A DNA stretch of 10,837 nt from JAWLCQ01 sp041687095 (GCA_041687095.1 JAWLCQ010000160.1:1-10837); one strand, 5' to 3'; positions 1 through 7,794 are shown, counted from the first letter of the stretch. Notes: a model not told the origin generated them from the sequence alone. Program-made: numbers and translations.

Positions 1-118
1 GATGAACCGCTTCCGGCGGATCCTGATCCGCTGGGAGAAGAAGCCCGAGAACTACCTCGCCATGCTGCACTTCGTCTGCGCCATCATCACGTATCGCTGT
101 GCCGGGTTATTCGGATAG
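1..118 (+). CDS. IS5-family transposase, C-terminal end (5' end outside window)
   Basis: Only the last 38 or so codons are inside the window, read in the frame that places ATG at position 2 and ending at TAG 116-118. The visible peptide contains RRILIRWEKKPENYLAMLHF followed by a segment ending AGLFG. I recognise this as the extreme C-terminus of IS5-type DDE transposases (IS427-like group), which catalyse cut-and-paste movement of their element. The catalytic residues lie upstream of the window and cannot be checked. The stop codon sits a few bases from the presumed right end of the element, which is normal for this family. Family assignment rests on recognition of this motif, not on a search. 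Confidence 0.8.
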   Translation, partial: MNRFRRILIRWEKKPENYLAMLHFVCAIITYRCAGLFG

Positions 119-125
119 GCTCTTA
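1..125 (+). mobile_element. Right end of an IS5-type insertion sequence
   Basis: The transposase tail is followed within a few bases by sulfatase-coding sequence, so the element must end near 121-125. The terminal segment at about 103-125 (GGTTATTCGGATAGGCTC then TTA) resembles terminal inverted repeats of IS5/IS427-type elements from memory. A short target duplication such as TTA at 123-125 is plausible. The left end lies outside the window, so the inverted repeat and duplication cannot be confirmed. Confidence 0.6.
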
Positions 126-1364
126 GACCGCTTCTACGCGGGGGCCCCGGTGTGCAGCCCGACGCGCGGCAGTTGCCTGACCGGGCGCCACCCGCACCGC
201 TACGGGATCTTCTTCGCCAACGAGGGCCACCTGCCGCCCGAGGAGGTCACCCTCGCCGAGGCCCTCAAGACGCAGGGCTACGCGACGGGGCACTTCGGGA
301 AGTGGCACCTGGGGACGCTGACGACCGAGGTCCGCGACTCCAACCGCGGCGGGCCCGATCATCCGGAGGAGTACGCCCCTCCGTGGGACCGCGGGTTCGA
401 CGTCTGCTTCACCACCGAGGCCAAGGTCCCCACCTGGGACCCCATGCGCAAGCCCCCCGGCGGGGCGGGGCAGGGCTGGGACTGCCTCCGCGAGGGCGAC
501 CCCAGCGAGTTCTACGGCACGCGGTACTGGACGGGGCCCGGGCAGGTCGTGCCCGAGGAGCAACTCCGCGGGTGCGACTCGCGGATCATCATGGACCAGG
601 CGCTGGCGTTCGTCCGCGACTGCGCAGCCGGTGCGCAGCGCACTCCCTTCCTCGCCGTCATCTGGTTCCACGCACCGCACCTGCCCGTCGTCGCCGGGCC
701 CGAGCATGCGGCCCTATACGCCGACCAGGACCTCCACGCGCGGAACTACTACGGGTGCATCACGGCGATGGACGCGCAGGTCGGCCGGCTGCGGGGGGAA
801 CTGGAGGCCCTGGGGATCGCGGACGACACGATGCTGTGGTTCTGCAGCGACAACGGCCCCGAGGGCGGGGAGGACTCGCCCGGGCGGACGGGCGGGCTGC
901 GGGGGCGCAAGCGCAGCCTCTTGGAGGGCGGGGTGCGCGTCCCGGGCCTGCTGCGCTGGGGGCGACGGTTCCCGCAGGCGCGGGTGGTCGAGGCCCCGTG
1001 CAGCACGAGCGACTACTTCCCCACGGTGCTCGACGTGCTGGGCTTTCGCATGCAGGCCCAGCCCGACCCGATCGACGGGATCAGCCTGCTGCCGCTGCTG
1101 GAGGGGCGGGCGAGCGAGCGGCGGCACCCGATCGGGTTCGAGTCGCGGAGGCAACTGTCGTGGATGGACGACCGCCACAAGCTCCTCAGCACCGACGCGG
1201 GCGAGACGTACATGCTGTTCGACATCGCGAGCGACCCGGGGGAGCAGCACGACATCGCCGCCGAGCGGCCCGAGGTGGTGGCGGGGCTGCGGGCGGCGCT
1301 GCAGGCGTGGCGGGCAAGCTGCGACGCCTCCCGTGAAGGCGCGGACTACCGGCACCGGAGATAG
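126..1364 (+). pseudogene. Sulfatase (formylglycine-dependent) missing its N-terminus
   Basis: Type I sulfatases hydrolyse sulfate esters, often on polysaccharides. The reading frame matches the family from a DRFYAGAPVCSPTRG segment onward. The formylglycine-precursor Cys of CSPTR is at 153-155; GKWHLG is at 297-314; SDNG, with a metal-ligand Asp-Asn pair, is at 846-857; and a Lys-containing RGRKRSLLEGGVRVP segment follows. The C-terminal part ends with the usual family segment covering the yxLFDIxxDPGE motif. What is missing is the first 40 or so residues, normally RPNIVxIxADDxGxGD, which supply two metal-binding aspartates and the signal peptide. Transposase DNA replaces them. An in-frame GTG at 99 inside the IS could only start a protein without those ligands and has no visible ribosome binding site, so activity is unlikely. 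Stop is TAG 1362-1364. Confidence 0.85.
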
Positions 1365-1786
1365 GAACATACCCGATCCCGAGGCAGATGGGGCGTCCCC
1401 CCACGCGGGGCCCCACGGCTTGCGGATCGCCGGTGTCTGCGCCGCGGGTCCCCCGATCCGCCTGCCCCCCGCGCGTCCCGCCATACAAGTGATTGCATCT
1501 CTAAATATTCCAACCAGAACATGCGTTGAGTGGTGCGCCGCGGGGGTCGATGCTAGCATTGTGTAACGCCTGCTCGGATGCGGCCGTGTGCCGGATCCGC
1601 CGCAAGTCGAGGATTTGCGGGTGTCACCGTGGGTTCGTAGGGGCGGGTCGGAAGGGGGAGTGCGAGTTTCTCGCATGTCCCATGAATGGAAATCTTATAC
1701 GAGTCGGCTGGAGGTGCGCGCCGCTCGGAGCAGCATGCGGCTCGCACCGGTGTATACAAGTCTTCCTGAAAGGAAGGAGGCGCAGT
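1365..1786. other. Gene-free leader between sulfatase remnant and surface protein gene
   Basis: No convincing gene is seen in these 422 bases. A possible hairpin has 8-bp arms GCGGATCG at 1422-1429 and CGATCCGC at 1454-1461 with a 24-base loop, without a T tail. A short AT-rich island at about 1488-1526 (around TTGCATCTCTAAATATTCC) stands out from the GC-rich background, and TATACA-like hexamers occur at 1694 and 1752. Any of these could belong to a promoter for the downstream gene, but no -35/-10 pair with good spacing is evident. Confidence 0.5.
1774..1780 (+). promoter_or_regulatory. Strong ribosome binding site deciding the start at 1787
   Basis: AAGGAGG lies 6 bases before ATG 1787. The reading frame stays open upstream to 1526, so this perfect Shine-Dalgarno sequence, together with the LEPR motif falling at residues 20-25, fixes the start at 1787. 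Confidence 0.85.
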
Positions 1787-4700
1787 ATGAGCGCAAGACG
1801 CGAAAATGCCCTGAAACGCGGGAGTTTCACGGGCTTGGAGGTGCTGGAGCCCCGCCTGCTCCTGTCCAGTACCCCAGTGGTGTTCCTGGATAGCCTATTT
1901 GACGCGGCGAATTGGACGGTGCAGGAGGCGGCGCAGGGGGACGGGGGGACCCTCCGCTGGACGCTGCACCGCTCGGAGGTCGAAGGCGCCAGTCGGTCGA
2001 TCACGACGACGGTCTTTGCCCCCAAGAGCGGGTCGGCGGGGATCACGGGGTTCTTTCTGCGGCAGGGGGCGGTGTACGACCCCGCGGCGATGGGCGCCAT
2101 CGGGGCCATCGACTACTCGGAGCGGTCGTTCCTGTTCACCGGGGTGGACCAGGGGCAGGCTTCGTCGCTGCTGATCCTGCAGAACGGAAGGCTGTACGCG
2201 ATGGACCCGGCCCGCGTGGCGCCCATCCGCACGACGACCACGGCGTGGACGAGGCATTCGCGGACGGGGCTGAAGGCGGAGGACTTCATCGCCCGCTCGG
2301 CAGGGGCCGCCCCCCTGCACCCGGACTTCTCCGCAACCGGCGCCCCGCTGCAGTTCGGGTTCCTCCGCGAGAGTTCCACCGTGGCGCCCGATCCGACCGG
2401 TTACGCCGTCGAGGCCTACCTCGACGACTGGACCGTGACGGTGAAGCCCGAGGGGCCGCGCATCATCGCCGTGTCCCCAGGGCCCGGGGCGTGGATCGTG
2501 GATGGGCAGCCCATCTCCGTCACCTTCGACCGGGACGTCCGTCCCGAGACGGTCACGGCCGAGTCGTTCCGCGTCTACTGTCTGGGGCCGGATCGGTTGT
2601 ACGGGACGGCCGACGACCGGCAGATCCCGGCGGCGAGCGTGGTTTACAATGCGGCGACGCGTACCGCGAGGTTCATGCCGGGCGCCATGCTGGGCAACGG
2701 CCGCCACGCCATCGTCATCGGCAGCGTGGACGGGGTTCCGATTCTCGAGAACTTCGACGCTTCCACCCCGGCGTGGACGCTGGGGGGATCGGCGACGCTG
2801 CAAGGGGGGGCGTTGCGGCTGACGGACGCCCAACCGTACCAGGCAGGGTCGGCGTTCTACTCGACGCGGATCCCGGCGCAGGAGTTCGTGGCGGACTTCG
2901 ACTTCAGCGTGGGAGGCGGGACCGGGGCGGACGGGTTCGCGTTCGTCGTGCACAACAACGAGGTCGGGCCCACGGGGCTGGAGCAGTTCGGCGGGGGGAT
3001 GGGATACCGCGGGCTCACCAACAGCCTCGCCGTCGAGTTCGACACCTTCCGCAACCTCGAGAACAACGACGCCACCCGCAACCACATCGGAGTGAACGTC
3101 AACGGGTCCGTCGAGTCCCTCGTCGCCGTCGGGCCTCTTCCGGCTTTCCACAACGCCGGAACGTTCCACGCGACGGTGATGTACAGCCACGGGCACATCA
3201 TTGTGCAGGTGACGGGGCCCGGATTCACCGGAGCCCATACGATCATCGACACCGTCGTCGGAGGGTGGAATGACAGCGTCGGGTACTTCGGATTCACGGC
3301 CGCCACGGGCGGAGAGGTGAACGCTCACTTCATCGACAACGTTCGGGTCCAGACCAACGGCGGGCAGGCGGTGCGCGACCCGTACGGCAGCCCCCTGGAC
3401 GGTGAATCGGCCGTCCGCGACACCGTGCCGTCCGGCAACGGGACGGCGGGGGGGGACTTCGTGTCGGTGTTCGACACCAACCCTCTCGCGCCCCCCAACG
3501 TCGCCGATTACTTCGACGAGGCGTACTACCTGCAGATCAATCCGGACGTCGCCGCCGCCATCGCCGCCGGGGTCTTCCCCAGCGGCCTGGCGCATTTCGT
3601 GACCTCGGGCATGGCCGAGGGGCGCAATCCCAACCTGTACTTCGACACCAGCTACTACCTGACCCAGAATCCGCAGGTGACGGCCTCGGGCATGCCGGCC
3701 TTTGAGCACTTCTACCTCTGGGGCCAGAGTGAAGGCCGCTCTCCCTCTCCCGTGTTTGAGTCGAGCTACTACATGGCGATGAACCCCGACGTCGCCGCCG
3801 TCACAACGGACGGCTACAAGCACTTCCTCCACTTCGGGCGCACCGAGGGCCGCGCCGCCTCCGTCCTGTTCGACGGGGAGTTCTACCTCCTGCGGAATCC
3901 CGACCTCCTCGCCGCCGGTGTGGAGCCGCGCGAGCACTTCCTGCTCTTCGGCCGCTACGAGAACCGCTCGCCCTCTCCGGTCTTCGACCCCACGTACTAC
4001 CTGCAGGCCAACCCGGACCTGGCGGCGGCGGGGGTCAACGCGTTCAACCATTTCGTCGCCTACGGGCGGGTGGAGAACCGCATCGCCTCCCCGTTCTTCG
4101 ACCCCGCGTTCTACCGGCAGGACAATCCGGACACGGCCGCGATCAACTCGTGGTACCACTTCGCCCGCTGGGGCCAGTTCGAGGGCCGCGACCCCTCCCC
4201 GTTCTTTGATGCGTCGTACTACTACCAGCAGAACCCCGACGTGGCCGCCACCGGGATGCCGGCCTTCCGGCACTACGTCCTGTGGGGCATCCACGAGAAC
4301 CGCCTCGCTTCTCCAAACTTCGACAGCGGGTACTACCTCGCGACCAACCCCGACGTGGCGGCCGTGGGCATGAACGCCTACGACCACTTCATGCGGTATG
4401 GGCGGTACGAGCAGACTCGCAGCCCCGCTCCGTGGTTCGACAGCAGCTTCTACTACGCGGAGCACCCGGACGTGGCGGCGACGGGGGAGAGTGCGGCGAA
4501 CCACTTCCTCCGGGTCGGGCAGTTCCAGGGATTCGCCCCGAACGCCTACTTCGACGAGGCGTGGTACGAGGCGCAGCACCCGTCCATCTCGGGCACGGTG
4601 TCCAGCGGATCGTATCGCTCTGCGCACGAGTACTACCTGCTCATTGGGCGGGAGGCTTCGCACTCCCCGGGGCCGTTCTTCGATGAGCCCTGGTACCTCG

Positions 4701-4810
4701 CTGACAACCCCGACGTGAAGGGGGTGGTGGAGGCGGGGGGGCTGAGCTGCGGTTTTGAGCACTTCCTGCTCTACGGCGTGCACGAGGGCCGCCTGGGCAA
4801 GGCGGCGTAG
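1787..4810 (+). CDS. Large LEPR-xLL surface protein with Ig-like, L-type lectin and NPDVAA repeats
   Basis: A 1007-residue protein, probably exported and sugar-binding. Residues 13-28 hold the planctomycete LEPR-xLL motif (GLEVLEPRLLLSS), which stands where a signal peptide would be. Residues 30-222 are a beta-rich region I cannot assign. Residues 223-320 look like an SbsA-type Ig domain (IIAVSPGPGA, ISVTFDRDV). Residues 321-522 look like a bacterial L-type (legume-like) lectin domain, with GADGFAFVVHN, NSLAVEFDTF and NHIGVNVNG. Residues 528-562 (AVRDPYGSPLDGE, GTAGGDF) read like the missing end of the Ig domain, so the lectin appears inserted within it. Residues 576-1007 are eleven tandem FDxxYYLxxNPDVAAxG repeats. 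There is no C-terminal membrane anchor, sorting signal or dockerin. The gene stands alone, with a strong ribosome binding site. Likely role: adhesion or glycan capture at the surface; this is inference from domains. Confidence 0.85.
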   Translation: MSARRENALKRGSFTGLEVLEPRLLLSSTPVVFLDSLFDAANWTVQEAAQGDGGTLRWTLHRSEVEGASRSITTTVFAPKSGSAGITGFFLRQGAVYDPAAMGAIGAIDYSERSFLFTGVDQGQASSLLILQNGRLYAMDPARVAPIRTTTTAWTRHSRTGLKAEDFIARSAGAAPLHPDFSATGAPLQFGFLRESSTVAPDPTGYAVEAYLDDWTVTVKPEGPRIIAVSPGPGAWIVDGQPISVTFDRDVRPETVTAESFRVYCLGPDRLYGTADDRQIPAASVVYNAATRTARFMPGAMLGNGRHAIVIGSVDGVPILENFDASTPAWTLGGSATLQGGALRLTDAQPYQAGSAFYSTRIPAQEFVADFDFSVGGGTGADGFAFVVHNNEVGPTGLEQFGGGMGYRGLTNSLAVEFDTFRNLENNDATRNHIGVNVNGSVESLVAVGPLPAFHNAGTFHATVMYSHGHIIVQVTGPGFTGAHTIIDTVVGGWNDSVGYFGFTAATGGEVNAHFIDNVRVQTNGGQAVRDPYGSPLDGESAVRDTVPSGNGTAGGDFVSVFDTNPLAPPNVADYFDEAYYLQINPDVAAAIAAGVFPSGLAHFVTSGMAEGRNPNLYFDTSYYLTQNPQVTASGMPAFEHFYLWGQSEGRSPSPVFESSYYMAMNPDVAAVTTDGYKHFLHFGRTEGRAASVLFDGEFYLLRNPDLLAAGVEPREHFLLFGRYENRSPSPVFDPTYYLQANPDLAAAGVNAFNHFVAYGRVENRIASPFFDPAFYRQDNPDTAAINSWYHFARWGQFEGRDPSPFFDASYYYQQNPDVAATGMPAFRHYVLWGIHENRLASPNFDSGYYLATNPDVAAVGMNAYDHFMRYGRYEQTRSPAPWFDSSFYYAEHPDVAATGESAANHFLRVGQFQGFAPNAYFDEAWYEAQHPSISGTVSSGSYRSAHEYYLLIGREASHSPGPFFDEPWYLADNPDVKGVVEAGGLSCGFEHFLLYGVHEGRLGKAA
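3512..4807 (+). repeat. Eleven tandem protein repeats of the FDxxYYLxxNPDVAAxG type
   Basis: Within the surface protein, residues 576-1007 consist of eleven copies, each about 36-43 residues. Each starts with FD followed by a Y/F/W-Y pair, has NPDVAA or a variant near position 10, a His-Phe or His-Tyr near position 22, and ends G-x-x-E-G/N-R-x-x-S-P. The first, tenth and eleventh copies carry short insertions, and the sixth is shortened by two residues. DNA identity between copies is modest, so the array is an old one kept by protein selection. Similar repeats occur in bacterial surface and calcium-binding proteins and beside glycosyltransferases, to my knowledge without an assigned function. 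Confidence 0.9.
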
Positions 4811-4912
4811 CACAACCCTTGGCCTCTGGGGGAAGCCCAGGGCGGGTCCCGCCGGCCGCGCCGTCACAACGGGGTGGCGCGGGCATCGGGTCCGTGTGTC
4901 GCAGGGGGGGTT

Positions 4913-4983
4913 GCCCCCGCGGCCCACCGGGGGGGGGGGGGGGGGGGGGCCCCCCCCCCCGCCCCCCCACGGGGCGGGGGCTG
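4913..4983. repeat. G21/C11 homopolymer palindrome between convergent genes
   Basis: A run of 21 G (4929-4949) is followed directly by 11 C (4950-4960), one G, then 7 C (4962-4968). The flanks GCCCCCGCGGCCCACC and ACGGGGCGGGGGC extend an imperfect inverted repeat of about 35 bases per arm. It lies between the stop codons of two convergent genes (4810 and 5041), where it could act as a bidirectional transcription block. Tract length may be unreliable, because long G runs are a known sequencing and assembly problem. Confidence 0.75.
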
Positions 4984-5040
4984 TGCCTGTGCGGCGCAGG
5001 GGGGCAATGGTCCGCCCTGCCCCCCGCGCCCCGAACGCCT

Positions 5041-6126
5041 CTACAGCCCCCGCCGCAGCGCCGCCTGCATCCGGTCGAGGTAGTAGCGGTAGCTGTCGAA
5101 ACTGATGTCGCTGGAGATCGAGTGGTCGATCGCCGGGAGGAACCCGCCCTCGCGGATGAGGGCGGAGTTGCGGGCGATCTCGGCGTCGATGGCGTCGCGG
5201 CCGCGGGCGATCTGGCGCTTGTCGATGCCCCCGATGATCCGCAGCTCGCGCCCGAACTGCTGGCGGAGTTCGGTGGGGACCATGCCCGCCGCCACCTCGC
5301 AGGGGGCGTTGGAGTTCACCCCGCACTCGAGCCAGATCGGCAGCAGCCGTCGCATGTCCCCGTCGCTGTCGTGCCACGTCAGGTCCACCCCGTGCTCGTG
5401 TGCGAAGTCCATCACCTTGCGGTAGCGCGGGGCGATCATGGCGCGGACCATCTCGGGGCTCATCAGGGGCCCGTTCTTGTACGCGATGTCCTCCCCGAAC
5501 CCGATGACGTCGATCCGCGCCCCGAGCTTCACCGCCCGCCGCAGGCCCTCCATCACGACGGTGAAGTACCGCTCGAAGAGTTCCTCGACGATGTCGGCGG
5601 CGTCGTAGAGCAGGTAGCTCGCCGTCTCCACCCCGCTCACCGAGCGGAGCGTCCAGTAGTAGCACCCCCCGTCGATCAGGACCACGCCGTCGCCGTCGAT
5701 GGAGTCGCGGACCCGCTGCTCCCAGTCGGGCCCGAAGCGGGCGTCGAGGTCGTCCACCTGGTAGTGCTCGTCGACGACGCGGCGGAAGCTCTCGCGGTCC
5801 TTCGCCGGGAAGTCGATCCACTCGGGCATGGAGTCGTGGTCCTTGAAGTACCTCGCCGTCCGCCCGAACTCGTCGTAGCGGTAGACGAACTCCTCGTCCT
5901 CGCGGATCAGCCGGGGCTCGTAGGCGGGGTGCAGCCACGTGTTGGGGCTGATGTTGGTCAGCTTCAGGGGAGTGACCCCGAGGAACTCGTTGAGCTTGAC
6001 CCCGCGGGGGAGGCCCTCGTCGTACCAGCGGGCGAGCGTGAAGGACCACGGGTGCACGAGGTGCAGCGGGACGCGGTCCACTTCCTGGTAACGCATGACG
6101 CGGAGGAATCGTTCGCGGTCGTTCAT
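5041..6126 (-). CDS. Uroporphyrinogen decarboxylase (URO-D) family protein, methyltransferase-like
   Basis: A 361-residue protein of the URO-D superfamily, which covers heme-pathway uroporphyrinogen decarboxylase and the MtaA/CmuA-type corrinoid methyltransferases. Recognisable parts are the N-terminal MNDRERFLRVMRYQEVDRVP, the segment GEDIAYKNGPLMSPEMVRAM (211-230), a HEHGVDLTWHDSDGD strand (244-257), and a C-terminal IIGGIDKRQIARG (297-309) closing the barrel. It lacks the usual N-terminal signature of true HemE, so a catabolic methyltransferase-like role is more likely than heme synthesis; the substrate is unknown. In MtaA-type enzymes zinc is held by His and Cys residues; here the region after His252 reads DSDGD, with Cys268 downstream. 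The start at 6126 was chosen because family members begin near this sequence; Met at 6135 is an alternative, and neither has a clear ribosome binding site. It converges on the surface protein gene. Confidence 0.8.
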   Translation of the reverse strand: MNDRERFLRVMRYQEVDRVPLHLVHPWSFTLARWYDEGLPRGVKLNEFLGVTPLKLTNISPNTWLHPAYEPRLIREDEEFVYRYDEFGRTARYFKDHDSMPEWIDFPAKDRESFRRVVDEHYQVDDLDARFGPDWEQRVRDSIDGDGVVLIDGGCYYWTLRSVSGVETASYLLYDAADIVEELFERYFTVVMEGLRRAVKLGARIDVIGFGEDIAYKNGPLMSPEMVRAMIAPRYRKVMDFAHEHGVDLTWHDSDGDMRRLLPIWLECGVNSNAPCEVAAGMVPTELRQQFGRELRIIGGIDKRQIARGRDAIDAEIARNSALIREGGFLPAIDHSISSDISFDSYRYYLDRMQAALRRGL

Positions 6127-6177
6127 GCGGGGCATTATCGGCCATGGTCCGGCGCGAGGGCAAGAAGAAGCATGGGG

Positions 6178-6380
6178 TCTCACGCAAAGGCGCAAAGGCG
6201 CGAAGAGAAGAAGAAACAGCCGGAAAGAAAGGGATTACGCAGATTCGGGACTTTCACAGATGAGGAAGATGAATATCCCTCGTTTACGGTCCTTCGCCTT
6301 TTCTTCATCTGCGCAATCTTGAAATCTGTGTAATCCCCTTCTCTCCGGGCTTCTTCTTTCCTTTGCGCCTCTGCGTGAGA
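6178..6380. repeat. Long imperfect inverted repeat, CACGCAAAGGCGCAAAGG type
   Basis: The left arm 6178-6266 and the right arm 6300-6380 are imperfect reverse complements. Left begins TCTCACGCAAAGGCGCAAAG and contains GGGATTACGCAGATT and CACAGATGAGGA. The right arm read in reverse begins TCTCACGCAGAGGCGCAAAG and contains GGGGATTACACAGATTT and GCAGATGAAGA. The centre is AT-rich compared with the genes around it. It occupies the gap between the URO-D-like gene and the rlmI-like gene. I recall similar sequence as a dispersed repeat in several environmental phyla; it carries no gene. Confidence 0.8.
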
Positions 6381-6397
6381 GTCTTCTTGAATGGTTC

Positions 6398-7723
6398 CTA
6401 CAGGACCCGCCCCCACAGGACCTTGAGGTACTGCCCCTCGGGGGTGTCGGCGTGGAAGGGGTGATCGGGGGACGCGCCGCTGACGCGGAAGATCTGGTAG
6501 GTGCGTCCGGCGGCGCGGACGGCGCGGGCGACGGTCTGGGTGAACGTCGGAACGTCCACCAGCCCGCTGCACGAGCAGGTGACCATCACGCCTCCGGGAG
6601 CGACCACGCCGGCCGCCAGACGGTTGAGGTCGGCGTACTTGCGGAGCCCCAGGTCCATCGTGGCGCGCGTGGGGACGAACTTCGAGGGGTCCACGACGAC
6701 GACGTCCCACTGCTGCTTGGCGGCGGCGGTGTCGCGGAGGTAGTTGAACGCATCGGCGTGGCGGAAGCGGACGGGGACGTCGTTGAGTTTGGCGTTGGCG
6801 GAGGCGACTTCGAGGGCCTTCTCGTCGAGGTCCACGCCCGTGGTCTCCCCGGCGGCGCCTTTGGCGGCGGCGTAGACGGCGAAGCCCCCGGTGTAGCAGC
6901 ACACGTCCAAGACGCGCTTCTGGGGGGTGAGGGCGGTCAGGGCGAGGCGGTTGTCCCGCTGGTCGCAGAAGAAGCCCGTCTTGTGCCCCCCGCGGAGGTC
7001 CACGTGGAACCGCATGCCGTGCTCGGTGATCGCCAAATCTTCCAGGTGGGGCTCCTTGCGGCGGGTGGCCCCGACGCCCTCCAGTTGGGCGACCTTGCGG
7101 TCCATGCGGTGGAGGAAGGCCTTGACGGAGAGCCCGGCGTCGATGAGGGCGTCCTCGATGAGGGCGAGGCGGCGGTGCATGGCGAGGGAGAAGATCTCCA
7201 GCACGACGTAGGGCCCGAAGCGGTCGGCGATGAGCCCGCTGAGCCCGTCGCCCTCGGCGTGGATGAGGCGGTAGGCGTCCGTCACGCCATCGAGGGCGAG
7301 CATCCCGCGGCGAAGCAGGACGGCCGACCGCACCCGCTGGGCGAGCAACGCGTCGTCGGGGTAGGGCCCCTCGTGGCTGATCATGCGGAGCACGATCTTG
7401 CTGCGCGGGTTGTAGAACGCCCACCCGAAGAAGTCGTTCCGCTTGTCCACCACGGCCACCACGTCCCCGGGGGAGGGGCCGCCCTCGACGGACCCGATCA
7501 TCTTCTCGTAGAGGAACGTCCCATAGCTCACGCTGCGGAGGTGGACGATGGGCGTCCCCGGGGGGATCTCGGGGGCGGGCTTGGGCGGGCGAGCGGTGGG
7601 GGGGGGCATGGGGCCCCGGTCCGCCCGCGGGGGCGCCAGCCCGGGGGTGGGCACGGGACGCTCCGGACGGGGACCGTGGGAGTAGGGGGGCTTACGATGA
7701 GGGCGTCTGGGTTCCATCGGCAT
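6398..7723 (-). CDS. rlmI: Class I rRNA large subunit methyltransferase, RlmI family (5-methylcytosine)
   Basis: A 441-residue SAM-dependent RNA methyltransferase. RlmI methylates C1962 of 23S rRNA in E. coli. In order: a Pro/Arg-rich extension (residues 1-56), a PUA-like RNA-binding domain (about 57-116), the family motif GHKTGFFCDQRDNR (246-259), the SAM-binding strand VLDVCCYTGGFAVYAA (271-286), the acidic GVDLD (296-300), VVVDPSKF (342-349) and TCSCSG (382-387), which supplies the catalytic cysteine. The C-terminus SGASPDHPFHADTPEGQYLK is typical of RlmI. The basic, Pro-rich N-terminus is not in E. coli RlmI, which has 396 residues. The start at 7723 (MPMEP) is preceded by only a weak AGG; Met at 7717 is an alternative. 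Gaps of more than 200 bp with repeats on both sides argue for its own transcript. The symbol is by family; target position is inferred. Confidence 0.88.
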   Translation of the reverse strand: MPMEPRRPHRKPPYSHGPRPERPVPTPGLAPPRADRGPMPPPTARPPKPAPEIPPGTPIVHLRSVSYGTFLYEKMIGSVEGGPSPGDVVAVVDKRNDFFGWAFYNPRSKIVLRMISHEGPYPDDALLAQRVRSAVLLRRGMLALDGVTDAYRLIHAEGDGLSGLIADRFGPYVVLEIFSLAMHRRLALIEDALIDAGLSVKAFLHRMDRKVAQLEGVGATRRKEPHLEDLAITEHGMRFHVDLRGGHKTGFFCDQRDNRLALTALTPQKRVLDVCCYTGGFAVYAAAKGAAGETTGVDLDEKALEVASANAKLNDVPVRFRHADAFNYLRDTAAAKQQWDVVVVDPSKFVPTRATMDLGLRKYADLNRLAAGVVAPGGVMVTCSCSGLVDVPTFTQTVARAVRAAGRTYQIFRVSGASPDHPFHADTPEGQYLKVLWGRVL

Positions 7724-7794
7724 AAGCGTATCGCCTGACGCGCGAATCGCAAGCAGGGAGGGTGGAAACTCAGGGGCATCGCAAACTCGCAGTC

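Noticed and set aside
99..1364. A functional sulfatase started from GTG at 99 inside the IS
   Set aside because: The product would lack the N-terminal metal-binding aspartates and any signal peptide, and no ribosome binding site precedes the GTG.
1526..1786. In-frame upstream extension of the surface protein
   Set aside because: The extension has no conserved look and no ribosome binding site, whereas AAGGAGG lies 6 bases before ATG 1787 and places the LEPR motif at the N-terminus as in related proteins.
4856..4882. Hairpin CCGCGCC/GGCGCGG after the surface protein gene as an intrinsic terminator
   Set aside because: The stem is only 7 bp with a 13-base loop, and no T tract follows, so it cannot be called a terminator with confidence.
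1895..6187. A very long open frame on the minus strand, about 1430 codons
   Set aside because: It is the shadow of the surface protein gene and the URO-D-like gene, is rich in Arg, Pro and Gly, crosses the G21/C11 tract, and shows no family motifs. It stays open because of high third-position GC.
6452..7738. Long plus-strand open frame opposite the rlmI-like gene
   Set aside because: The opposite strand carries all RlmI motifs in order; the plus-strand frame is Gly/Val/His-rich without recognisable domains.
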